From: an uncultured Coriobacteriales bacterium
GTDB lineage: Bacteria; Actinomycetota; Coriobacteriia; Coriobacteriales; Atopobiaceae
Assembly: GCA_946530775.1 (NCBI GenBank)
Contig: CAMNAH010000007.1
Span: forward strand, 1 to 14,827
Length of the DNA: 14,827 nt
Reading direction: 5' to 3'
This document shows positions 7,531-12,634 of the stretch, piece by piece; the stretch's first letter is position 1; the number at the start of each line of letters is the position of its first letter. The notes under the pieces were generated by a model. It worked only from the letters and a program-made list of their open reading frames with translations. It searched no databases and was not told the origin of the DNA. The position numbers were made by a program, and so were the translations under genes.

Positions 7531-8112
7531 ATGCCCAAAGCTGACTACAAGAAGCTCCTGCTCTCGAGCACCCTGCTCGAGATGATCGATGCGATGCCGC
7601 TCGAGCAGATCACGGTCTCGTCGCTTGCTCGCGCATGCGGGCTCTCGCGCCAGACCTTCTACTATCATTTCCAGACCCTCGATGACCTTGTGGCATGGAC
7701 ACTGCACCAGGAGTTCCTCAAGGCCGTGAAGCCCGTCAAGAGCGAGGGTACCTTCGCAGGAGCCATGGCCCGCATGCAGGCCATCCTAGAGCGCGTGTAT
7801 GAGAAACGCGCTCTTGTCGAGAAGATCGCGCGTTACAGCGAGATGAGCCGCAGCCTCGATGACCTGCTCAAGCAGGAGATGGGCATCCACATCATGCGCG
7901 CGGTGGAGGAGGGGTCCGTGGGCCTGGGCATCGCGCCGCAGGACCGCGCCCTCATCGCGCGCTTCTACACGGCGGGCCTGCTCGAGATCATCCGCATCTG
8001 GATCGACGACGGCATGCGCGAGACGCCCGAGCGCCTCACGGAGCGGCTCGGCCTCTTTTTGGTGAACTCATCCGACCTGCTCGGCCGCTTCGCCGCCGAG
8101 TACCGCGGCTGA
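7531..8112 (+). CDS. TetR/AcrR family transcriptional regulator (paralogue 2)
   Basis: A 193-residue regulator of the same subfamily as the first TetR protein. Its helix-turn-helix reads ITVSSLARACGLSRQTFYYH, and the recognition helix is nearly the same as in paralogue 1. The C-terminal 77-residue stretch starting at SLDDLLKQEMGIH matches paralogue 1 at 62 positions by my count, while the first 70 residues are clearly more different. The start at 7531 is chosen by alignment with paralogue 1; in-frame ATG 7501 and GTG 7474 have no better ribosome site, so the start is uncertain. It is divergent from the HD/CmpB-like unit, which it probably regulates, and it may sense the same ligand as paralogue 1. 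Confidence 0.87.
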   Translation: MPKADYKKLLLSSTLLEMIDAMPLEQITVSSLARACGLSRQTFYYHFQTLDDLVAWTLHQEFLKAVKPVKSEGTFAGAMARMQAILERVYEKRALVEKIARYSEMSRSLDDLLKQEMGIHIMRAVEEGSVGLGIAPQDRALIARFYTAGLLEIIRIWIDDGMRETPERLTERLGLFLVNSSDLLGRFAAEYRG

Positions 8113-8148
8113 TATCCCATAATTCGAACATGCAGATTCCATGTGCGT

Positions 8149-8178
8149 GAGACAGCGCTCTGGGCATCGGGGTATAAC
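8149..8178 (+). promoter_or_regulatory. Candidate promoter of the 54-codon gene
   Basis: GAGACA (8149-8154) and TATAAC (8173-8178) are separated by 18 bases. The -10 matches five of six consensus positions. It lies 39 bases upstream of the small gene start. Confidence 0.5.
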
Positions 8179-8216
8179 GAGTAGAGCAAAAGGCCCTTAT
8201 CGGAAAGGAAGACGTC

Positions 8217-8381
8217 ATGGACGAGAAGGAATTCGAGAAGGAGCCCGTCGAGGTCGAGACCAAGGTTGAGTATCCCGACCCCATGGTGGTCAAGGACAAG
8301 GCACTGCGCGATGTCGTGGGCGGCGTGAATCCCGTTGACCAGTACATCCTCGATAAGATCAAGCAGGAGTCTGGAAAGTAG
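8217..8381 (+). CDS. Small acidic protein of unknown function (54 aa)
   Basis: An uninterrupted 54-codon frame from ATG 8217 to TAG 8379-8381. It has a strong ribosome site (GGAAAGGAAG) seven or so bases upstream and a plausible promoter. The protein starts MDEKEFEKEPVEVETKVEYP, is rich in Glu, Lys and Val, and ends in a likely helix (VDQYILDKIKQESGK). No membrane segment, signal peptide or Cys pair is seen, and I do not recognise the family. The codon choice (mostly G/C-ending) matches the neighbouring genes, which supports real coding. It stands alone between the second TetR gene and the tRNA pair. Confidence 0.7.
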   Translation: MDEKEFEKEPVEVETKVEYPDPMVVKDKALRDVVGGVNPVDQYILDKIKQESGK

Positions 8382-8409
8382 GCACCTGCCGGATGCCGTA
8401 GCGTCCGGT

Positions 8410-8442
8410 CGAGAATTGAGATACAAACTTTTTCAATTCTCG
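8410..8442. other. Hairpin just upstream of the tRNA promoter
   Basis: CGAGAATTGA (8410-8419) and TCAATTCTCG (8433-8442) are a perfect 10-bp inverted repeat around a 13-base spacer. It lacks a T-tract after the stem, so it is a poor intrinsic terminator for the small gene. It abuts the -35 of the tRNA promoter and could be a regulator site. Confidence 0.45.
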
Positions 8443-8443
8443 C

Positions 8444-8472
8444 TTGCAATCGGTCGGACGTTACGGTATTCT
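8444..8472 (+). promoter_or_regulatory. Promoter of the tRNA-Gln/tRNA-Glu pair
   Basis: TTGCAA (8444-8449) and TATTCT (8467-8472) are spaced by 17 bases, each close to the housekeeping consensus, and lie 25 bases before the first tRNA. Confidence 0.7.
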
Positions 8473-8497
8473 ATGTTCTCGCGCACGGCAGACATCT

Positions 8498-8571
8498 TGG
8501 GATGTCGTCTAGTGGTAGGACAGCGGATTCTGGTTCCGTCAACGGGAGTTCGACTCTCTCCATCCCAGCCA
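8498..8571 (+). tRNA. tRNA-Gln (anticodon CTG)
   Basis: The acceptor stem TGGGATG pairs with CATCCCA, followed by discriminator G and an encoded CCA (8569-8571). The D arm starts GTCTAGTGGTAGGAC. The anticodon loop TTCTGGT lies between GCGGA and TCCGT, giving anticodon CTG, and the T arm contains GTTCGACTC. It reads codon CAG. It is co-transcribed with tRNA-Glu 24 bases downstream. Confidence 0.95.
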
Positions 8572-8595
8572 ATGTCCGCCCGGCGCACAGTGTAT

Positions 8596-8672
8596 GGCCC
8601 GTTCGTCTAGCGGTTTAGGACATCGCCCTCTCAAGGCGGAGATCGCGGGTTCGAATCCCGCACGGGCTACCA
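8596..8672 (+). tRNA. tRNA-Glu (anticodon CTC)
   Basis: The acceptor stem GGCCCGT pairs with ACGGGCT (first pair G-U), with discriminator A and encoded CCA (8670-8672). The anticodon loop CTCTCAA is held by TCGCC/GGCGG, giving anticodon CTC, and the T arm is GCGGGTTCGAATCCCGC. It reads GAG. The substrate enzyme, glutamyl-tRNA synthetase, is encoded at the right edge of the window. Confidence 0.95.
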
Positions 8673-8680
8673 AATTTTCG

Positions 8681-8709
8681 CAGGCTGCTTCGGCAGCCTG
8701 TTTTGGTTT
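8681..8709 (+). terminator. Intrinsic terminator of the tRNA pair
   Basis: CAGGCTGC (8681-8688) and GCAGCCTG (8693-8700) form a perfect 8-bp stem capped by the stable TTCG tetraloop and followed by TTTTGGTTT. It starts nine bases after the tRNA-Glu CCA. Confidence 0.93.
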
Positions 8710-8749
8710 ATCGAGCAAAGCTGCACCTCACAACTCAACCTGCACTCAA

Positions 8750-8777
8750 AACTGCGGTAAATAAAAGTCCCGCAGTT
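8750..8777. repeat. Palindromic repeat unit R1
   Basis: A 28-base unit beginning AACTGCGGTAAATAAAAGTC and ending CCGCAGTT. Its ends pair with each other, and TAAATA inside resembles a -10 hexamer. The unit at 8853-8880 has the same layout. Confidence 0.6.
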
Positions 8778-8804
8778 CTCGGGGCAGCAAAACTGCGGGA
8801 CTTT
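8764..8804. repeat. Perfect 14-bp inverted repeat (R1 right half and R2)
   Basis: AAAGTCCCGCAGTT (8764-8777) is exactly inverted as AACTGCGGGACTTT (8791-8804) around 13 bases. Further out, ACCTGCAC (8738-8745) is exactly inverted as GTGCAGGT (8811-8818), so the whole stretch 8738-8818 could fold as a nested hairpin. There is no T-tract on either side that would make it a standard terminator. Confidence 0.7.
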
Positions 8805-8852
8805 ACAAATGTGCAGGTAAACGTGCTGCGAGACGGAACAACCTCTCGCCGA

Positions 8853-8880
8853 GACTGCGGTACATTAAAGTCACGCAGTC
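8853..8880. repeat. Palindromic repeat unit R3
   Basis: A 28-base unit beginning GACTGCGGTACATTAAAGTC and ending CGCAGTC. It matches R1 at 23 of 28 positions. The outermost pair is A-T in R1 and G-C in R3, a compensated change. TACATT inside resembles a -10 element and lies upstream of gene A. Confidence 0.6.
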
Positions 8881-8882
8881 TG

Positions 8883-8918
8883 GCTGAATGCGGCTAACGT
8901 TTGTAAGGTGGATTCAAC
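8883..8918 (+). repeat. Direct repeat copy 1, upstream of gene A
   Basis: A 36-base unit, GCTGAATGCGGCTAA followed by CGTTTGTAAGGTGGATTCAAC. It matches copy 2 at 31 of 36 positions, and all five differences are transitions. The first part reads in frame as Ala-Glu-Cys-Gly-stop, the same as the last codons of gene A (Ala-Glu-Cys-Ser-stop). This suggests a leftover 3' end of a gene A relative, or a shared recombination unit. Confidence 0.7.
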
Positions 8919-8923
8919 TGACG

Positions 8924-9487
8924 ATGAGACGGGTAACCAACGAAGAGCGACAGGTTCTTTTAGAGCATCCTGAACTCGTGATGTTTCAGACAAAATGGGA
9001 GCTGGATACAAAGCGGGTGGCGATCTTTTTCATTCCCGGCATTATGAGCGTTGTAATTTCAGGGGTCCTGGCCTATTCGCCGTTCGGAAGATCGCATCCC
9101 GAACTCGTCACGGTCATATCCATGACCCTGCTCATCCTTTTTTGCGCTGCATTCGTAGTGCTGTACCTCTATTTCTATAGAAGACGGTCCGAGAAAGCAG
9201 AGGCGAGCTACAATGCCGAGCTTTTGAGAAGTACGCTTCCGGAAGAATTGTTCTGCACAACCGTCACGATCAAATACGTCATAGAACAGCAGGCAGAGGG
9301 CGCGTATATCGAAGACGGAGAAGAGAAGCTGTTCGGATATACGGGCTATTACAACTGTTTTCGCCTCGAGCCGAATACGGACGTCGCCGTTGTCACGGAT
9401 AACAGCGACTTTTGGGCTTTTATTAAGCGGGACGATGCTACCGAGAGCTTCTACGGCGAAGGCAATCAGGAAGCTGAATGCAGCTAG
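8924..9487 (+). CDS. Unrecognised two-helix membrane protein (gene A)
   Basis: A 187-residue protein with a short charged N terminus (NEERQVLLEHPELVMF), two membrane helices at about 31-52 and 61-85, a basic stop-transfer end (YFYRRRSEK), and a cytoplasmic domain of about 100 residues rich in predicted strands (ELFCTTVTIKYVIEQQ, then LFGYTGYYNCFRLEP and TDVAVVTDNSDFWAFIKRDD). I do not recognise the family. The ATG at 8924 is favoured because AAGGTGG lies upstream, although 12 bases away; the in-frame ATG at 8888 falls within the direct repeat and has no ribosome site. Codon usage includes more A/T-ending codons than neighbours, suggesting acquisition or weak expression. Copies of a 36-base repeat lie just before it and across its stop codon. 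Gene B is convergent, 48 bases away. Confidence 0.65.
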   Translation: MRRVTNEERQVLLEHPELVMFQTKWELDTKRVAIFFIPGIMSVVISGVLAYSPFGRSHPELVTVISMTLLILFCAAFVVLYLYFYRRRSEKAEASYNAELLRSTLPEELFCTTVTIKYVIEQQAEGAYIEDGEEKLFGYTGYYNCFRLEPNTDVAVVTDNSDFWAFIKRDDATESFYGEGNQEAECS

Positions 9488-9508
9488 CGCTTGCAAGGTA
9501 GATTCAAC
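9473..9508 (+). repeat. Direct repeat copy 2, across the end of gene A
   Basis: GCTGAATGCAGCTAG (last codons of gene A) followed by CGCTTGCAAGGTAGATTCAAC. It is the same orientation as copy 1, 590 bases away, and lies between the convergent stops of genes A and B. Confidence 0.7.
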
Positions 9509-9535
9509 AGAGACGACGCCGCGATCGTCTCCGCC

Positions 9536-10009
9536 TCAGGACTGCTTTACGAATACCTTTTCTATTACCCGGACCCGATCCTCGGGGACACGTTCCTGAA
9601 TATAGGCTTTCATCTGCTCGAAGCCCTCCATAAGCGTCTCGGCGGACGCCTTGCGCCGCTTCGCTTTTATCCTGATAGCTTCGCTCATTCCCATAGCGGT
9701 GTGGTTGACTCTGTGGACCACCGCTTCGATCTCCGAGGCCTCGAAGGAATACCGCGTGCCGTTCCATCGCCGGACGCAGATCCGATCGCCGTCTACGTCG
9801 ATCCGGTAGTTCCTGGCCCAAATGCCACAGAATAGAAAGGGGAGGTCGAACAGCAGAAAACACACGTACATGGCCGGATTCCGCTCACCCTGGAACAGCG
9901 TGAAGGCGAGGGGGATCAGCAGAATGAACGCGCAAAACGCGAACGCTGCCCGAGACAGGCTTTTCGGAAACGCTACAGAGAAGCGCTTGCTGCTTGATCT
10001 TTCTCGCAT
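9536..10009 (-). CDS. Unrecognised two-helix membrane protein with possible PH-like domain (gene B)
   Basis: A 157-residue protein starting MRERSSSKRF, with membrane helices at about 20-39 and 46-64. These are followed by a domain with strand-like segments (NYRIDVDGDRICVRRW, TRYSFEASEIEAVVHRV, SEAIRIKAKRRK) and a final amphipathic helix (ETLMEGFEQMKAYIQERV). Strands followed by a C-terminal helix after a two-helix anchor resemble bacterial PH-like membrane proteins, but this is only a shape argument. The ATG at 10009 is preferred because GGAAGAG lies five bases upstream; an in-frame ATG at 10051 has no ribosome site. A weak TTGAAG/TTGTAT pair on the minus strand near 10127 and 10103 could be its promoter. 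It is convergent with gene A and bracketed by direct repeat copies 2 and 3. Confidence 0.6.
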   Translation of the reverse strand: MRERSSSKRFSVAFPKSLSRAAFAFCAFILLIPLAFTLFQGERNPAMYVCFLLFDLPFLFCGIWARNYRIDVDGDRICVRRWNGTRYSFEASEIEAVVHRVNHTAMGMSEAIRIKAKRRKASAETLMEGFEQMKAYIQERVPEDRVRVIEKVFVKQS

Positions 10010-10160
10010 GTGGTCTCTTCCGTAGTGCGCCTTCAAAGATTGCAGATTCATCAGCGGGGCAACGACATCCCGTTTCCGTGCTCGTTGCCTCGCTCATATA
10101 CAAGCGTAGCCTTCTTTTCATCTTCAACAGGAGCGTTTTCTATCAGGTTGGGCGGGTTTT

Positions 10161-10181
10161 CGTTTGCAAGGCGGATTCAAC
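10161..10181 (+). repeat. Direct repeat copy 3 (core only), upstream of gene B
   Basis: CGTTTGCAAGGCGGATTCAAC matches the core of copy 1 at 19 of 21 and copy 2 at 18 of 21, all differences being transitions. The GCTGAATGC part present in copies 1 and 2 is not conserved here. Confidence 0.65.
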
Positions 10182-10259
10182 CTTCCAACCTCCTGGGCTA
10201 GCCACACTAAACGCTCGAGAAACGACTTAACAATCGAACTAGCTGCGGTTTTCTAAATC

Positions 10260-10289
10260 AGCCACACCAAGCTATCTCTTTGTGTGGCT
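10260..10289. repeat. AGCCACAC inverted repeat
   Basis: AGCCACAC (10260-10267) is inverted as GTGTGGCT (10282-10289) around 14 bases; a third copy lies at 10200-10207. All three extend as AGCCACAC-N-AA when read in their own orientation. There is no T-tract to make a terminator. Confidence 0.45.
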
Positions 10290-10320
10290 CGTCCAACGAG
10301 CTGCCTTGTCTAAGCCGAGA

Positions 10321-10368
10321 GCAGGGTGCCAACGCGCAACGCTTGCCGAAAGAGACCGCGCACCCTGC
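10321..10368. repeat. 9-bp inverted repeat upstream of the lipase gene
   Basis: GCAGGGTGC (10321-10329) is exactly inverted as GCACCCTGC (10360-10368) with 30 bases between. It lies 57 bases before the lipase start, in the likely promoter or leader region. Confidence 0.4.
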
Positions 10369-10424
10369 GCGATTGACCTATGCTTAAGTGCGTTAATTGC
10401 AACAGAGCTATCGGGGGTGAACGC

Positions 10425-11501
10425 ATGGGCAAGCTCACCTACATCTTCGTGCACGGCCTCGCCGGTTGGGGACGCTACGACAAGCAGAACGCCCGCATGC
10501 CGTACTGGGGCATGCGCGGAAGCGACCTCATGGCCCACCTGCGCGAGCAGGGCTTCGACTGCTATGCGGCCTCGGTGGCGCCCTTCGGCAGCGCTTGGGA
10601 CCGCGCCTGCGAGCTCTATGCGCAGATCGCGGGCACGCGGGTCGATTATGGCAAGGCCCACGCCGAGGTCATGGGCCACGACCGCTTCGGCCGCGACTTC
10701 GCGGGCGATCCGCTCATCCCCGCATGGAACGACGACACGCGCCTGGTTTTGCTCGGCCATTCCTTCGGCGGCGCGACGGTGCGGCTCCTCTCGGAACTTC
10801 TCGCCAACGGCGACGAGGCCGAGCGCGCTGCAACCGATGCCGCCGACCTGTCCCCGCTCTTCGCGGGAGGCATGGCGGGGCGCATCCACACGCTCGTCGC
10901 GCTGTCCGCGCCGCTGAACGGCACAACCGCCTACGACCTGTTCGAGGATCCGTCCTTCAACCCCAAGGCCGTCGAAACCCCCTTTGTGGGCAAGCTTGCC
11001 GCCATCATGATGGAGCGGGGCCTGCGTGTGAAACCGGATGGCCGCGATCCGCGCGACTACGCCGCATACGACATGCACGTGGATCGCGCTCTCGAGCTCA
11101 ACGAGCGCATCTCGACGCTGCCGCACGTGTACTACATCTCGGTTCCCTGCTCCACGACGGTCGCGCTGCCCAGCGGGACCCATATCGCCAAGCACCAGAC
11201 GGAGCCCCTGTTCCTGCGCCGCTCCTTCCAAATTGGGGCCTACACGGGAACGACCGCGGGCGGCACCGAGATCGACACCTCCTGGTGCGAGAACGACGGC
11301 CTGGTCAACACCATCTCCGAGAAGGCGCCGCTCGGCGCGCCCTCAAAGCCCTTCGATCGCAAGGACATCGAGCCCGGCCTCTGGAATGTGGTCCCCACCC
11401 TCGAGGGCGACCACATGTGGCTTAAGGGCGGGCTCATGCATAAGCACGACGTCCGCGGGTTCTACCTCAACCTGCTCGGCCTCATCGATTCCTTGGCGTA
11501 A
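10425..11501 (+). CDS. Zinc-type triacylglycerol lipase (family I.5-like), no signal peptide
   Basis: A 358-residue alpha/beta hydrolase. IFVHGLAGWGRYD (7-19) supplies the oxyanion-hole region. GHSFGG (111-116) carries nucleophile Ser113, ENDGLVNTISEKAP carries Asp291 and EGDHMWLKG carries His330. It also keeps positions that bind structural zinc in Geobacillus lipases: Asp59 in AWDRACELYAQ, His79 and His85 in KAHAEVMGHDRFGR, and Asp216 in AAYDMHVDRALELN. These relatives are secreted and hydrolyse triacylglycerols, but this protein begins directly with the first strand (MGKLTYIFVHG), so it is probably cytoplasmic unless exported another way. GGGGGTGA lies four bases before the ATG at 10425, which decides this start over the in-frame one at 10380. 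The DegV fatty-acid-binding gene follows 98 bases downstream. The exact lipid substrate is unknown. Confidence 0.85.
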   Translation: MGKLTYIFVHGLAGWGRYDKQNARMPYWGMRGSDLMAHLREQGFDCYAASVAPFGSAWDRACELYAQIAGTRVDYGKAHAEVMGHDRFGRDFAGDPLIPAWNDDTRLVLLGHSFGGATVRLLSELLANGDEAERAATDAADLSPLFAGGMAGRIHTLVALSAPLNGTTAYDLFEDPSFNPKAVETPFVGKLAAIMMERGLRVKPDGRDPRDYAAYDMHVDRALELNERISTLPHVYYISVPCSTTVALPSGTHIAKHQTEPLFLRRSFQIGAYTGTTAGGTEIDTSWCENDGLVNTISEKAPLGAPSKPFDRKDIEPGLWNVVPTLEGDHMWLKGGLMHKHDVRGFYLNLLGLIDSLA

Positions 11502-11599
11502 AGGGCGTACCTGTCAGGCTAAAGAGAATTCGGCAAGGTCGCAGGGGCGAAGTTGCGCTATCCTTACTCGCTGCATAGTCCGAGCGAGAGGATCATCCC

Positions 11600-12487
11600 A
11601 TGCCCACCTGCGTCATCATGAGCGACTCCACCTTCGACTTCTCCAGCTTCCAGGCAAAGGTGGAGGGCGTGCGCGTCGTGCCGTTCCACTACACCGATGC
11701 CCGTGGCGGCTTCTCGGGTGACGACGACCTCTTCGCCAGCGTGACCCCGCATGCGTTCTACAACGCCATCGCCTCTGGTGCGGAGCTCATGACCTCGCAG
11801 CCCTCCCAGCTCGAGTTCGAGGAGCTCTTCAACAGCGTGGGCGAGGACGAGGAGGCCGTGCTCTTCTGCATCTCCACGGGCATCTCGGGCGGCTACAACG
11901 GCGCTATGGCGGCGTTCGACCGCCTCTGCGAGGAAAAGCCCGAGCTGCGCGAGAAGATCTTCATCATCGACACCCTCATCGCCTCCACGCCCATGCATCT
12001 GCTCGTGCACGAGGCCTGTCGCAAGCGCGATGCCGGCGCCTCCGCCCGCGAGATCTACGAATGGGCGCTTGAGGCGCGTTGGAACGCGCAGACCATCTTC
12101 ATGGTCGATTCTCTCGACGCCCTGCATCGCGGTGGCCGCGTTCCCAAGTCGGTTGCCGTTGCGGGAGACGCCCTTCACGTGAAGCCGCTGCTCAACTTCG
12201 ACCTCGAGGGCAAGCTCGGTCTTTCGGGCGCCGCGCACGGCCGCAAGAAGGGCCTCTCGAAGCTCGCGAAGTTCTACGTCAAGAATCACATCGATCCCGA
12301 GAACGGCGCCATCGTGGCCATAGGCGATGCCGACTGCCCCAAGGACGGCGACGCGCTCGCCGACGAGCTCAAGGCCAAGTATCCGGGCATCACCGTGCTG
12401 CGCTCCACCATCGGCCCCACCATCGGCTGCCACGTGGGCCCGGGCATGGTCTCGTGCTGCTTCTGGGGAGCCGACAGGCGCAAGTAG
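11600..12487 (+). CDS. DegV family protein (fatty-acid-binding, FakB-like)
   Basis: A 295-residue two-domain DegV protein. Family signatures in order are IMSDSTFDF near the N terminus, MTSQPSQLEFEELF (about residue 64 on), STGISGGYNGAM (the SG-x-S-G-x-Y motif that holds the lipid carboxylate) and GPTIGCHVGPGMVSC near the end. In Firmicutes, FakB proteins of this family present a bound fatty acid to the kinase FakA for phospholipid synthesis; many DegV paralogues differ in fatty-acid preference. No FakA is in this window. The start at 11600 has AGAGGA seven bases upstream. TATCCT (11559-11564) could be a -10, but no clear -35 was found. The gene may instead be read through from the lipase gene, since no terminator is visible between them. 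It is convergent with the serine dehydratase gene. Confidence 0.88.
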   Translation: MPTCVIMSDSTFDFSSFQAKVEGVRVVPFHYTDARGGFSGDDDLFASVTPHAFYNAIASGAELMTSQPSQLEFEELFNSVGEDEEAVLFCISTGISGGYNGAMAAFDRLCEEKPELREKIFIIDTLIASTPMHLLVHEACRKRDAGASAREIYEWALEARWNAQTIFMVDSLDALHRGGRVPKSVAVAGDALHVKPLLNFDLEGKLGLSGAAHGRKKGLSKLAKFYVKNHIDPENGAIVAIGDADCPKDGDALADELKAKYPGITVLRSTIGPTIGCHVGPGMVSCCFWGADRRK

Positions 12488-12544
12488 GGGAGCGCCGCGC
12501 TCTTAGCTGGTCTCGGCCGAACATAACATACATTTCAGCAAGAT

Positions 12545-12575
12545 TATTCGGGCTCCGAAAAACGGAGCCCGAATA
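12545..12575. terminator. Perfect 13-bp hairpin between degV-type gene and serine dehydratase
   Basis: TATTCGGGCTCCG (12545-12557) and CGGAGCCCGAATA (12563-12575) pair perfectly around AAAAA. It lies between two convergent genes, so a bidirectional terminator is likely, yet neither strand has a T-tract after the stem. The similarity continues outward as an imperfect inverted repeat to about 12515 and 12603. Confidence 0.6.
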
Positions 12576-12634
12576 GGTGCGCCAAAGTGCTTGTTATTTC
12601 AGCCAGACAAAACTGGATTCCGTTACCGCTGTCC

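Larger units (their letters stand above)
10010..10424. other. Non-coding gap with repeats between gene B and the lipase gene
   Basis: I see no convincing gene in this 415-base gap; the open frames present have no ribosome sites and no protein-like composition. It holds direct repeat copy 3, two direct copies of AGCCACAC plus one inverted copy, and the inverted repeat GCAGGGTGC/GCACCCTGC. TTGACC at 10373-10378 might be a -35 for the lipase gene, but no good -10 follows at the proper distance. Confidence 0.5.

Noticed and set aside
8750..8880. CRISPR array
   Set aside because: Repeat units are irregularly spaced, alternate in orientation, number only three, and have no spacers of uniform size or cas genes nearby.
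8703..8897. 64-codon open frame across the palindrome cluster
   Set aside because: It begins inside the tRNA terminator T-tract, has no ribosome site and runs through palindromes; only its last five codons resemble the end of gene A.
9994..10230. 78-codon plus-strand open frame near gene B start
   Set aside because: It overlaps the gene B start on the other strand, has no ribosome site and spans repeat copy 3.
8673..10424. Classical tRNA-borne integrative element at tRNA-Glu
   Set aside because: No integrase gene and no repeat of the tRNA 3' end (TTCGAATCCCGC or similar) was found downstream in the window, so attachment sites cannot be claimed.
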